Of a DNA stretch of 64,000 nucleotides, positions 11,792-23,276 are shown piece by piece. The translations under genes were made by a program, and so were the position numbers. The number at the start of each line of letters is the position of its first letter. Position 1 is the first letter of the stretch. Source of the stretch: Isoetes taiwanensis (taxonomy: Eukaryota; Streptophyta; Lycopodiopsida; Isoetales; Isoetaceae); NCBI GenBank assembly GCA_021234155.1, contig JAJEKV010000016.1, forward strand, positions 18,973,501 through 19,037,500. Reading direction: 5' to 3'. Under the pieces are notes generated by a model, which saw only the letters and a list, made by a program, of their open reading frames with translations, did no database searches and was not told the DNA's origin.

Positions 11792-11872
<81 letters not shown>
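11792..11872. repeat. (AC)n microsatellite, about 40 units
   Basis: Uninterrupted AC dinucleotides. They give apparent poly-Thr-His frames on the plus strand and poly-Cys-Val on the minus strand, which are not genes. Confidence 0.99.
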
Positions 11873-11873
<1 letters not shown>

Positions 11874-12254
11874 CCTTTATGAAACAACCATGTTGTATGA
11901 TTACCTGGCCATGTTGTATCATTACATTTTGGAGCAACTATAAGGTGAAGCGAACAAGTTGCATGTTATGACTCAAACGATATTGAGGTTAGCATGCGAA
12001 TTGCGGTTTCATTGGTAGGCAACGCTGAGGAACGTATACTTTTCATAGTGAGGCAAATGACCATAGCTCTGGTGATCATGGTCTCAACATGTCAAACAAT
12101 GACATGCATCCTGAATTAGCCGCAGTGTAACTTTGCTCAAAATGTCAAATCTATTACATTTTTTACAATTTTATGCAAAACTGTAATGATTTCAAAAACT
12201 TTGAATGCATTGCCTTTTTGTCGCTCTAGTGCACTTGATATTTTTTTCAGTGTC

Positions 12255-12819
12255 GTAACGGGCCCATGGTAGACCGCTCGAGTATTCGATCCTTGAATGT
12301 GCCTGTGAGAAGTGACTACTCATAAACGTCTAGACGGTTTTGTCCAGTTGGTTAAGGGCATGTCGGTTAGGAACGTTATAATTGGTATCAGAGCAGGTCT
12401 CGAGTTCGAGTCTCCATGGGTGCCTATATGCATGGGTAATTTGCAAAGACTTGGTAATCATTATGACATGGTATGACATAGACATGGTATAGCCTTAGAT
12501 GCTCGAGGACGAGCATAGTTCTAGTGGGAGAGACTGTAATGGGCCCATGGTAGACTGCTCGAGTATTCGATCCTTGAATGTGCCTGTGGGGCGTTCTCGA
12601 GACACCGGCATAAATGGGTAGAAGCGATTACTTATAAACGCCTAGACGATTTTGCCGAAACTGTAACGGGCCCATGGTAAACCACTCGAGTATTCGATCC
12701 TTAATGTGCCTGTGGGGCATTCCCGAGACACCGGCATAAATGGGTAGAAGCAACTACTCATAAACGCCGACACGATTTTGCTCAGTTGGTTAAAGGGCAT
12801 ATCGGTTAGGAACGTTACA
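12255..12819 (+). mobile_element. TRIM element (terminal-repeat retrotransposon in miniature)
   Basis: Left repeat 12255-12380 starts GTAACGGGCCCATGG and ends AACGTTATA. The primer binding site TGGTATCAGAGC (12383-12394), matching initiator tRNA-Met, follows after 2 bp. A short non-coding interior ends in CTAGTGGGAGAGAC, a polypurine-like tract. Then come two right-hand repeats in tandem: a partial one (12535-12661) and a full one (12662-12819), starting TGTAACGGGC and ending AACGTTACA. The direct repeat AGTGTC flanks the unit (12249-12254 and 12820-12825) and looks like the target duplication. There is no coding capacity, so it would depend on another element's enzymes. Confidence 0.85.
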
Positions 12820-12825
12820 AGTGTC

Positions 12826-14930
12826 TACTTTTTTTTAGTCTCTGAAATTGCTACTATTTTGTATACTAAACTAGGGGGCTGAAAAGGGGTATCAAACAAT
12901 TTTGCATGGAAGCTAAGTTGAATAAACCCCTCAAAAATAGTGCCTAAAATATCCAAATTGTCACACTCGTCACAAATTTACCTCAAAAGGGACTTTTTTT
13001 AGGGAATTTTAGGGAATCTTTTAAAGATTCCTTTTAAAGTGCGTTTGGAGCAAATAAACGTGTCTCTCATTTTAAACACATTCTTTAAGAAATGTGAATG
13101 TCTATCTCAAACTCAAGCAGCATGCTCATATTGCAAAAGAATGCACTACTACTCGTGCATGGTGAATCACCCTCTAGATTGAGGAAGGGTACAATGTCGA
13201 CAAGTTGTATGCATTTAGCTCCATTAGGTTCAAAAATGGAGAATATAATAATTTGTTTCATCAAAGGGCCATCAAGAGTATGAAGGAATGTATGTGTCTA
13301 TTGTAGCTCTTGCATGAAAGGAACATTGGGACAAGCTACAATTACACATCCTGTGATAATGGTCAAGTATGCACAATGTGCGGAGTGCTTCATCTACTAG
13401 ATCCAATTTGTGAAGTCCTTTTCAATCAAGGTGCTGACACATAAGGGGCTGCCTTCATGAATGCGGAGAGAGGGTTGTAGAAATGAATGATGTTGAAAAC
13501 CTTGTAATATGCACAATTAACATTCTCGATGATGAACTGTTCTATAATAGTCTCCTTGGCCCAAAGCTTCTATGAGTCAATATCTCTTGCCATTGAACGG
13601 TAGGCAATGTCTATTAATTATGATGACACAAACACAGAGCAATCCAACTCCAAAGTATCATAGGGTGGGGCAGAAAGGGCATGCATGATTGATAACTTGA
13701 ACATGACATGACATGGAGATTAAGAAAATATTGCTAGTAAACCTTCTATCATCAGATTTCAAAAGAATAGGAAACAACCCAAAGAAGCCACAACAGCTAG
13801 CTTGAGTATGACAAAGTCCAGAAAATAAAAGAGGCTGCTTATAAAAAATTCTCCATAAGATGTAGTGTGAGGATGTTGTCCGATAATAATAGACTCCTTG
13901 AGACAAGTGCTTTAGAATAAGACGGCGAAGTTAATAACTTATGCTGCATTTGTTGCCGAATGACACAGAAATAGATGATATTAAAACCACATGAATAATT
14001 GTCAGCTAATTTACAGAATCGACCAGAGAGTGGCTCCTTATTGCAAATTTAGATCAGAATATGGAATATACCGTAAGGCAAGGTGCTCCATTGATTTGCA
14101 ATGGTAATAATTTTAGGTCGAAATGATCTACTGCTCTACCACACAAACATCTTGCCAGAAAATGCAAAGAAACTCGTATTTGGATCAATGAAACTGCTTT
14201 TAGAAAAGCAATTTATCTTCTTGGCGTTAGCTCTAGTCGACTGACACTGCAATTACATGTTTTTGAAACAACGCAGGAAACTAGAAACAAATAACACAGA
14301 GGACAAAGCTGCCATTCTGGATAATGGGCGATAGTTCAAATCGTTCTTGTTATGAAACTGCCTCGAGCAGAATGGACAGCAAAATACAGACCCAACAACT
14401 AAATTCAGCTATGATCAGTTGTTTTCTGCAAGAAAAGGGCTCTTAGATCCATGTCCAACTGGAGAAGAAAAAAGCAAGGCTGCCTTCTACATGCAGAATC
14501 AAAAGAGAACCATTTTTTAATTTTCTGAATCATTCCTAAAAGCTTATAGAAACTAGTTGGTATGTGCATTCATTAGCCCTGCATTTTTGCACATAAATTT
14601 CGTTATCAGAATAGATTTGTAGCTTGAATTTGAGATCAAATCCAGTAATAAAAGACTGAAATCTAATGTATGAAGGAACCACGGAATTCAAGACGCCGGA
14701 TTCATACTTGAACAGAATAACAAGTTTAGGAAGTCGTAATTAAGCGAGAGCCCCGTAATTCTCTTCTCTGCTAAAGGAAGAGGGCTGTCTCAAAATTAAG
14801 GGCATTTTTGACAAATAATAAAACTATAGGGGCACTTTGACAAATATGCAAACATACATGGGCATTTTAAAAAATTTCTCAAGAAAATATTAAGATGATG
14901 CCGAAAAGGGGATAGCACTTAAATCTTGCT
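12826..14930. other. No gene recognised
   Basis: AT-rich DNA with only short frames. I see no domain, RNA gene or transposon terminus. A frame at 13098-13283 is poor in conserved features and I do not call it. Confidence 0.5.
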
Positions 14931-15059
14931 GAGATATCTTACCGAACAGTCCATTGGTCTTTTTGCTTTTTGCTTCTACTTACTTGGATTCTTCTCAGAT
15001 GCCTATTAAATCTCCTCACAGAGTCCCTGTGCTTTAAATCCTTCCAATGCCATCGCATG

Positions 15060-15480
15060 ACATTGGGCCTCGGATCCTCCCTTGAGCAGAGGAAGATATA
15101 TGCCAGCATATATATGCAATGCCATTGCAAAGCTTTGGGCCTCAAAATCATTCCTTGAGCAGAGCTGAGAGGAAGATCTGCCAGCATATATGTATATCTC
15201 TGCTCAAGTTTGTACATTTTTCCCAAGTTTTTGTTCTGCTTTAATCTGTACATTGCTTCAATTTGTTGTCACCTCCTGTTCTAGTTTATGAGCACAACAG
15301 GGCTATGTTGAAGTAGTTAGCATTAACTACGAGCTGTGTTGAACTAGCTAGCATTGCTCATAAAGAGCATCAAAACGCACGGCGCTATGTTGAAGTAGTT
15401 AGCGTTAACTACACGGTGCTATGTTGAAGTAGTTAGCGTTAACTACGGGACTGTATTCTGCTCATAAAGAACATCAAAAC
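15060..15480. repeat. Local duplications with a repeated GTAGTTA...TAACTAC hairpin
   Basis: First, CTTGAGCAGAG and GCCAGCATATAT(G) recur at about 15,082-15,110 and 15,155-15,190. Second, GCTATGTTGAAGTAGTTAGC occurs at 15,302, 15,391 and 15,418 (start of each copy; the first has CATT where the others have CGTT). Each is followed by TTAACTAC so that a 7-bp stem GTAGTTA/TAACTAC forms. A related copy at about 15,334 reads GTGTTGAACTAGCTAGC. CTCATAAAGA(G/A)CATCAAAAC occurs twice (15,357; 15,462). Confidence 0.7.
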
Positions 15481-15499
15481 CAAGTCCATTCTTGGAAGG

Positions 15500-16124
15500 A
15501 GGACATTGTTCTGTTGTACCTAAAATGTAAATAGAAGCTGGTACCAATGTTAGGGTCTTGGATTTGCAGTTGTTCTCTCTCTTTTAAATGAAAAAACTAG
15601 TAAAGCAAAGCAACAACTTCGTTTCTTAACACCAAAAGACAAAGCAGTCTTTGGTATTCCAGCAATTTTCCTCCGGTTTTATGGGAGGTAGTTTCAGAGT
15701 CCATTCTCTTCAAGTATTAGCTAGCTTTACCCACATAATAAACTCAAAGTTGAATAGTGCTCCTGTATGTTTCTAAATTATGCTTACAGTTGATTCTATG
15801 CAGATTCTTAAACATCATTCACTCAAAAGCCTGCCTATATGGAAACATGAGCATTTGATACCCATAAAATTTCCGCATGCAGGGTTTAAGCAGTGCAGCA
15901 CATCTTGTCATCTGCTCTTGTACTATGTTCACATAAGTGGCGCACAAGATATGTCATGCAGATTTCATGACCACACTGCAGAAGTTTTTATGGCACTTGC
16001 TGCCATGTCTATAAGAACATAGGACAACAACAAAAAAACATTCCAAGGAAATCTGGCTACTTTCTCACAAGTAAGGAAAACTGGTTACTTTCTCACAAGT
16101 TTCATTGGCTCTGGATTTGAAGGT
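15500..16124. other. 3' flank of the BTB gene, no gene recognised
   Basis: AT-rich DNA downstream of the minus-strand BTB gene. It probably holds its 3' UTR and terminator, but no single polyadenylation signal stands out. Confidence 0.35.
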
Positions 16125-17648
16125 TCAAGATTCCGATCTTTGAGTTCTCCTTAACTTCCCACACCAGCAATAGAAAGCTTCCTCAAGAATCCCCAGCGTA
16201 CATGAGGCCTCGATCCAGACTTTGAAAATCATCTTCTGGTTTATCACTGGAAGAGATTTAACAACATTGCACACCAATTCACCCTTCAGAATCTTACAAT
16301 CTTGCTTCGCAATAACAGGCAGCCAATTTCTTAGGAGGTTGACTCTTACTGCAATGGATACAATCACTTTTCCATTTTGCAGTGTCTCAAACATATGATT
16401 CACAAAGAAGGAAACAGCCTCGCCCGACATTTTATGCAATATAATAGCATTAACCAGATCTTTATTATCAGCAAGTATATCTAAATCGTTCTCAGCAACC
16501 TGACATTTAATCAATTGAATGAGTAGCCACTCCAAATGAGATGCCTCAAGAATCCGCGGCTTACACCAGGACTCAATCCAGACTTTAAAAATCATCTTCT
16601 GATTTCTCATCGGCAGTGATCTAACAACATTGCAAAGCAAATCACTGTTCAGAAGCATACAACTATGTCCCCCCTTACGTCGAGCAATAATAGGCAACCA
16701 TTTACTTAAGAGGGCCACTCTCACTTCAATAGATACCATTACTTTACCATTCTGCAGTGCCTTAAACATACCATTCACAATGGAAGAAAAATGCTCAACC
16801 GAAAATAATGAGCGTGATATACCATCCACCAGATCTTGATCATCCGCAAGCATTTTGAATGCTTTCTCAGCAACCTGACATTTATCCAATTGGTTAAGTA
16901 TCCACTCCAAATGAGAAGCCTCATCTGACAATTCATCCTCTCCCATAACCCAATACTCTAAATCCCCCTTCAGTACATCCCTACTCCGTTGCAGCACTTC
17001 CAGCACGATGACATCGTTCAATGTTCCGAATGTCGGGAAAAAAATGGGCTTAACATTATCTTCCATTAGTTTACCAGCAACATCCTTAGGCCCATGTGAA
17101 ACCAAACTAACGATAATATCCTTCATCATATCCACAGGATTATCAGGTATAGAGAGCTTAGCTGCAAGGTCTGAAGTGGGTGTTAAATGGAAGGTAGAAA
17201 TGCAGGACCTGATCAACTCTTCCTCCTCAATGCTCAAAGCAGCAAATTCCAGATAATGCATGCAAGCAGTGATACAAGCATGGAATAAAAGTTGTGCGGC
17301 TACCTCTAAGACGCTAAGAGCCTCTTTAACACTGCCAAATGAACAATGAAGATATTGCTTGGGCACATACATCAGTTCCATGCATTTTACATATATACGT
17401 AGATTTTTGCACCTGTCCAGAGTGAGCTGCAAGGGATGTTTATCATTACTTGATGCCCAGCGTTCTGAAAGTTGAGCTTTGAAGTATTCTGATTGGGAAA
17501 GAACATGGGAATGAACATGCAAGGGTGCATATTTCTCACCTTCCGTTGATTCAAGCCTGAGCACCACATCTGCTGTCTGTATGTCTCCAAATTTGAAAGG
17601 AAAATCATCTGTGGGATTGCTGCCGCTGCTACAGACTGATCCTTCCAT
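16125..17648 (-). CDS. BTB/POZ domain protein with duplicated C-terminal module
   Basis: The frame is open for 560 codons from 17,807. The first Met after a probable splice acceptor is MEGSVCSSG at 17,648, giving 507 residues. The N-terminal third is a plant-type BTB/POZ domain: KFGDIQTADVVLRLES, then HVHSHVLSQSEYFKAQLSERW, with the BTB/BACK-like alpha-helical part SVKEALSVLEVAAQLLFHAC...CMHYLEFA. These plant BTB proteins, related to Arabidopsis At1g63850/At3g05675-type proteins, are thought to be CUL3 ubiquitin-ligase adaptors; that is family knowledge, not seen here. The C-terminus holds two tandem copies of a ~125-residue helical module (about residues 242-366 and 367-492), both containing EASHLEW, LQNGKV and NQKMIFKVWIE. 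The sequence TTTCATTTCAG at about 17,781-17,791 (minus strand) looks like a 3' splice site, so an upstream exon may exist and 17,648 may be internal. Confidence 0.85.
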   Translation of the reverse strand: MEGSVCSSGSNPTDDFPFKFGDIQTADVVLRLESTEGEKYAPLHVHSHVLSQSEYFKAQLSERWASSNDKHPLQLTLDRCKNLRIYVKCMELMYVPKQYLHCSFGSVKEALSVLEVAAQLLFHACITACMHYLEFAALSIEEEELIRSCISTFHLTPTSDLAAKLSIPDNPVDMMKDIIVSLVSHGPKDVAGKLMEDNVKPIFFPTFGTLNDVIVLEVLQRSRDVLKGDLEYWVMGEDELSDEASHLEWILNQLDKCQVAEKAFKMLADDQDLVDGISRSLFSVEHFSSIVNGMFKALQNGKVMVSIEVRVALLSKWLPIIARRKGGHSCMLLNSDLLCNVVRSLPMRNQKMIFKVWIESWCKPRILEASHLEWLLIQLIKCQVAENDLDILADNKDLVNAIILHKMSGEAVSFFVNHMFETLQNGKVIVSIAVRVNLLRNWLPVIAKQDCKILKGELVCNVVKSLPVINQKMIFKVWIEASCTLGILEEAFYCWCGKLRRTQRSES

Positions 17649-17828
17649 AATATCTTGGACCCAACTGCAGAATATTTTCCCTCCAAACCTGAGGGTTTTA
17701 AGCGGGGTTAAGCAAGATGTATTTAGGGTTGGATCTGGTCGCAAAAAACTACTGTCCCCAAATTTTCGATATTTGTTTCCCTGAAATGAAATGAAAATGA
17801 AAACCATATATTTGTTTTCCTGAAAAAT

Positions 17829-18043
17829 ACATGAAATGAAAATGCAAAATAGTGGAAAATCGTTATTTTGGGTGGCTTTGAACTTGAGTCTTTATTTTTT
17901 TAAGAGGCCCATGGAATTGGGCCACTTCACCACAAATACATGAAATGAAAATGAAAATGCAAACAGTGGAAAATTGTTATTTTGGGGTGGCTTTGAACTT
18001 GAGTCTTTATTTTTTTAAGGGGCCCATGGAATTGGGCCACCAC
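17829..18043. repeat. Tandem duplication of ~108 bp upstream of the BTB exon
   Basis: Units 17,829-17,937 and 17,938-18,043 both contain ACATGAAATGAAAATG, GGTGGCTTTGAACTTGAGTC and GGCCCATGGAATTGGGCC; the last holds a GGCCCA/TGGGCC inverted repeat. They differ by a few substitutions and small indels. They lie within 30-250 bp of the likely splice acceptor of the BTB exon, so they are probably in its intron or 5' region. Confidence 0.85.
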
Positions 18044-18427
18044 CACAGAAGAAAAAATTGCATTTCCAATATCAAATGTGGGACATATGTTGCATTATGC
18101 TTAGACTTATGAATGCATGTATAGGAATGGATCATTCCTGCGGAAACTTAACGTGACAAGGCTCTCAGATTGGGCTCTTTCTAGATATGCTAATTGAAGA
18201 AACTAGGGTAGTTGATCTTCAAATCATTAGGAGTTTGAAGGTTGGGTTTGGGCAAGATGCTGCAAATACTTCTAATCTTCATAACATGGTAGACTAATTT
18301 TAAACTTTAGGGTGTCCTTCAACATCAACATTTGCAAGAGTTTAAAATCATATTAGAATAATTGTCATTTTTGTTTGTATCTGCACTATACACCCTCAAG
18401 CACACATCCAATGGTGATTGTCCTTAC

Positions 18428-18712
18428 ATTGACAACATGGTGAAAGATTACATGCACAAAGAGTATGAGATAATTAGAATGGTTTACTAACATAGCATCC
18501 CAAATGCAAGATTCTATGCATCTTGAACTACCTCAGTCGTCGGATCTGTCCATCCTATGGCCCAGATCGTATGTTGGGACCTTTATCCTTAGATTGACAA
18601 CATGGTGAAAGATTATATGCATAAGGAGTATGAAATAATTAGGATGGTTTACTCCAAATGCTAGATTCTATGCACCTTGGACTACCTCAGTCGTCGGATC
18701 TATCCATCCTAC
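18428..18712. repeat. Direct duplication of ~115 bp
   Basis: 18,430-18,556 and 18,594-18,712 share GACAACATGGTGAAAGATTA, ATAATTAG(A/G)ATGGTTTACT, GATTCTATGCA and CTACCTCAGTCGTCGGATCT. The second copy lacks about 13 bp. No coding potential. Confidence 0.8.
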
Positions 18713-18719
18713 ATATTTG

Positions 18720-19790
18720 GCTTCTTCATGCGAAAGATATCCAACTAAGACAGCGTTCAAAATCCTGGCAGGAGGCAACGCTTATCATTGACTGATGGAG
18801 ATGGACAGGCCACATTTTTATTGTGCATCCAGCACTGCAAAATTTATCGATTTTGCTTTCGATTGCCAAGGCCATTATGATGCCAGATCCCGTAGCTGTA
18901 ACTATTGTCCTAACATGATTAGGTTTTGGATTGCAAATGCTTATCCTGTGGTAGACTGTTCTACAAATATAGCAGAGCGAAGCTGTAGCACATACATACC
19001 AGCCCTATTTGATAATCTATCTAGTACGATAGTTAGCATTATAGATCCAACTATTAGAAGTTCTCAGTCGACCTGCTATGGCTTCTATATCTAGCTTCTA
19101 AATCTGCTATGGTGGACATGTCGTTTGCCTATATTACATGCCTTTCAGGCATAGATTCCCCCATGCCTTTCATGTCCAATTTGTTTTGTTTGACATGTTG
19201 CATGCTTTAGCAGTTACTACATTTCTATTTATTTTATGCATTGTATACAGAAGTGATAGATTAACACACTACACATTTCTTACTAGCTTTATTGGCTATT
19301 TTTGGCAACCTTATCATGTCTGCCAGGTATATCAAGCATAGAAGCACATATCTTAGGCAACCATCAAATTTCTGGAGAAACTTCCAATAGTGAGCCATTC
19401 TATATGTGATCCATATGCCATGTTGTATTGTATTTTTTTGAACATCCTGGGATGCAGTGCAGAAACATTCAAAAGCACATAGCATAGTTTCAACATGAAA
19501 AGCTACAATTTCTCTTGCAGTTTGAGGATATAAAAGTGACATTTCAGGTAAAACAGAAGTTGCTTGCTATTACCAACAAGAATATATTCTTGCCATCTAC
19601 TTCATCGGGCGAATCACATGTCACATTTTAAAGTTCCATAACTTCACATCATGTTTATTTTACTTATTAAGTAGCATGTTCAATTTTGCTTTAAGATTTC
19701 AGAAAAGGAATAAGAACACGTACAAAATTCATTGTTCCCAGCTCTCTAGCTTTCTGATAGAGAATCATCCTCCCCCCTCCCTTTTTCTTG
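18720..19790. other. No gene recognised
   Basis: AT-rich DNA. A 99-codon frame (18,795-19,094) and others are short, show no domain and have unbiased codon use. No RNA gene seen. Confidence 0.5.
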
Positions 19791-19794
19791 TTTG

Positions 19795-20830
19795 AAGGTA
19801 AGAAGTTATTGTATTGATCAGATAGGAAAAATTACAATACAAAGATCCCTCATGGATCGGATATAATTTAAGTACAAAGGATCCCATCTAGATCAGAATC
19901 ATGTCTGTAACTAAAATACACATGAGCCTCTCTCAACCTCTTCTTCTGTTTGACCAGTACTACAATATTAACATCTTCCAAAGGAGCCCAATGCCCATTT
20001 TCCACAAGCTACAAACAAATCTTGAATGCTCTAAGAAGACCTCTTGCAGAAATAAAGATGAGGAGAAGAGAGATGTAAAGTAACCTAAACAATCTCCCGC
20101 ACTGCTCAAAGAAGCGAATATGCTTCAAACTATGATAAAAATCAGTAGCTTTACGGCCAAATGTGAGATTAAATAGGATGTTGCATTGTCGAGATGCGCC
20201 AGTCAGTCAACCTGTAATAGACTAGACATATAGCCCAGCCACCAGAACTCTCTATAAAATCTGGCTCATGATATCTGGTCTTGATATAGAGGCGTCTTTC
20301 TGGATACAATCAAATTTCTAGCTCGGCAATCCCAAATAATCTGACATCCTGTTTTAAAACTGTAAATTTAAGATCAAGAATTTACTCTCCTCCTTCCAAG
20401 AAAACATCCCTAGATCTTTCCGCTAGCAAGAAAGAGCAAGAGGAGGGGGGAAAACCAAATGGTCAGAAGATCCAACTAAAAGACCCAAAATTGCTTTCTT
20501 TATGAATTATGCTTCAATTCCGCTCCATTTTATAGACTCCACGATCTTTTGGTTGATTTGCATAACAAATCATCATTCTTTCTAAAAGATTGAGAGCAAA
20601 ATGCCACGTTAGTAGCTCACCGGGCCGAATCTAAAAGACCGCCTTGAAGCTGCTTCACAATCAAATCTGCAATTTCTTTGAAGAAGAAAATCATCTGAAG
20701 CACTGGCAAATCCCATTAGCACCAGATCACAGGCTCTGGTAGAGGATCTGCAATAGTACCGGGAAGAGAGAAAAGGAGGGCAACCTCCTTCCACTGTTGC
20801 CACCCTAGTTGCAGGCGCAACGTAAGCGCC
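19795..20830 (-). repeat. Dispersed repeat, copy B
   Basis: Divergent relative of 10,770-11,790 in the same orientation. On the minus strand its end reads GGATCTTTGTATTGTAATTT...TGATCAATACAATAAC, like the 3' end of a retroposon transcript. Landmarks shared with copy A are the CATGGATC boxes, CTAAAATACA, CAGTCAACCT, CAGCC(G/A)CCAGA and the (C/G)GCAAGAAA block. A minus-strand frame at 20,609-20,803 (MATVEGGCPPFLSSRYYC) has no recognised domain. Confidence 0.55.
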
Positions 20831-21427
20831 AAGATTTCATTTTTCCTCCACATAGAGAATCATCTTCATGCTCAATCTTTGTGTTTTCCATGTTGGGTTC
20901 TCTCATATGTTTTCCTTTTTTGTTATAGATACCAAGACATGCACTCTTGCTGAAAGCAGACGCCACAATTTTGGAAGGAATTCTATTCGTGGAAATCTAC
21001 CTTAAAGCTTTGAGTCCCGGGTATGCTATTGTATTGCAGCATTTCTCACTTAGACACTACAATGATATTGCGAGAATACCATTCCTATGCTTAGAAAAAT
21101 TAAACCTTGCAAGAGGTATGAGAAGAGATGGACATGGCTTATTTGAAGCACATACTACCTATGTACGTCTGGCATATTGAACCTTCCAAGAGCTAGCAAG
21201 AATATCAGACCCTATTTTCAGGTATATAATCTTCTCCAACCTTAGTCAAATCTATATGTACATTAACAACTAGACCATGCTTCTACAGTGGAACAACAAA
21301 CATCAGGAACATTTATGTTTTCCTTTGATTGGGATTTGTTTGGTGCACTAGGAGAAGATAGCATGCAAACAATAGATGTTAATAGATAGCATGCAGTATA
21401 TAATAATTTATTCAATTGTTTTAAGGG
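20831..21427. other. No gene recognised
   Basis: AT-rich DNA with a 77-codon frame (20,947-21,180) lacking known motifs. It abuts the 5'-truncated end of chromovirus 2. Confidence 0.45.
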
Positions 21428-23276
21428 TATGGTCTATGGTCTCAGGGATGATCATAAGCTGCACCCAATCGCCTATCATTCTTGAAAGTTCCAGGCTGAT
21501 GAGATCAACTATCTTATTTACGATAAGGAACGTTTGGCGATCGTTGACTCTTTTCAGGAGTGGCGACGATTTCTTGAAGGTTCTCCTCATAAGGTGACTG
21601 TGTATACGGACCACCGCAACCTGGAATATTTTCATTCTGCTCGAGTTCTTAATCGTCGTGAGGCTCGATGGCATACACAGGTATTCTATTGTGATTTCAT
21701 CATCAAATTTCGATCTAGCACACTTCAAGGGAAACCAGATGCTCTTTCTCGCAGATCCTATTTTTAACCTAAGGCCTCATGATACATCCTTGTTGGAATC
21801 TGTTCGAGCATCTCTTCTTTTTTATCCTTTGGCGCATGATGTATTTTCATATCTTGGCTCAGCATCGTCTTCCTGGCAAATGGGGTTGGACTATGATCAT
21901 TTTGAGGCTCAAGATAGACTTCTGTTTTGTGAGGAACTTCTGTACATTCCAGATGTGCTCTCCAACTTCAACTTCTGTAGTCATGGCATGATTCTCCTCT
22001 TGCCGGCCATTTTGGGAATGCCAAGGCTCTGGAACTCGTTGCTCGAGATTATTGGTGGCCAGATTTTTGCCGTGTTGAGACTTTTGTATGCTCATGTGAT
22101 ATTTGTTGTCGTGCAAAGGCTCCCAAGCACTGTCCACATGGCCTGTTTCAGCCTTTACTAGTTCCAGTCGGTCCTTGAAGAGCATTCAGTGGATTTTATT
22201 GTCGGGCTTCCATCCTCCTAGAGCCATGATGCCATCCTTGTTGTCGTCGACCGTTTTTTCAAGATGGTGCATTTCTTCTATCTTCAATGAAGCCATGGCT
22301 GTTCTCTTACTTCGAGAGGTGGTTCAACTTCTTACCATATACCATTGTCCTTGACCACGACCCCCAGTTTGTTGCCAGATTTTGAAAGCGTCTTTTGCAA
22401 CTCTTGCATGTGGAACATTCGCTCTCTTCCGGATATGACCTAGAGACCAACGGGCAAGTGAAGCGCACTAATCAAATACTTGAGCAGTATTTGCAATATT
22501 TGCGATGCATCATCAGTTATCAGGATGACTAGGTTGATTGGCTACCTTCTGGCAGAATTTGCTTACAATAATTATGCCCATGCTTCCATGGGCTAGACAC
22601 TATTCTTTATTAATTTTGGCATGCATCCCTGGTGGTCTTTCATTGCTCTCGGATACGATTCAGTCAATCCCCGAGGACAGGCTCGAGAAGCTCCGCAAGC
22701 TCCACGATGATATTCAGCACCATCTCCTTCAAGCCCAAGCACATTATCGTTATCATGCAGATCAACACCGCCAAGATGCTCCTCCTTTTACAGTTGGTGA
22801 TCTTGTTTGGCTCTTGCGTCAGGATTTGTCGATAGCTCATCCTTATAACAAGCTCGACTACCGGCACTCGGGTCCTTATCGGATTATTGAACGAGTTGGT
22901 GATGCTGCTTTCTATCTGAAGCTTCCGTCGTCGTCAGTTCGACTTCACCCAGTGTTTCATGTATCTTTTTGGAACCCTATATGGCAAATCCATTTTCAGA
23001 TCGAGTACCTTCACTTCCATCACCACTGGAAATTGATGATCATAAGGAGTTCGAGTTTCGAGAGATTCTAGACTCCAAGTTTTTTCGTCGGCGATTGTAT
23101 TACTTGGTCGATTGAGAAGGATACTCACCAAGTGATAGAACTTGGGAGCCTGCCAAGAACCTGACTAATGCTCCTGATAAAATTGCAGAGTTTCACCGAC
23201 ATTATCTGGATAAGCGAAGTTTGAGTACTCTGGCCCTAGCTCCGAGGACTCATCACCGTCGTAGGAGGGGGATAGT
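21428..23276 (+). pseudogene. pol: Ty3/gypsy chromovirus 2: RNase H, integrase and chromodomain
   Basis: Only the 3' half of pol is present. RNase H: LIYDKERLAIVDSFQEWRRF, VYTDHRNLEYF, EARWHTQVF, GKPDALSRRS (21,500-21,760). Integrase zinc finger: HDSPLAGHFGNAKAL then CDICCRAKAPKHC (about 21,980-22,130). The DDE core is scattered (DHDPQFVARF, 22,355). The C-terminal GPYRIIERVGDAAFYLKLP is in the frame 22,538-23,071. The chromodomain is clear at 23,035-23,220: FREILDSKFFRRRLYYLVDW, then [14 protein letters not shown]. Many stops and frameshifts make it dead. The RNase H/integrase wording resembles the Tf/Tcn1-type chromoviruses of fungi and seedless plants, judged from memory of those families. 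RT and gag are missing at the left edge. Confidence 0.85.

Noticed and set aside
11761-11971. Poly-Thr-His and poly-Cys-Val reading frames
   Set aside because: They are translations of an (AC)n microsatellite.
13098-13283. Zinc-knuckle-like Cys/His peptide in another frame (HAHIAKECTTTR)
   Set aside because: Too short and lacking CCHC spacing.
16630-17256. Plus-strand frames within the BTB gene
   Set aside because: Shadows of the minus-strand coding sequence without motifs.
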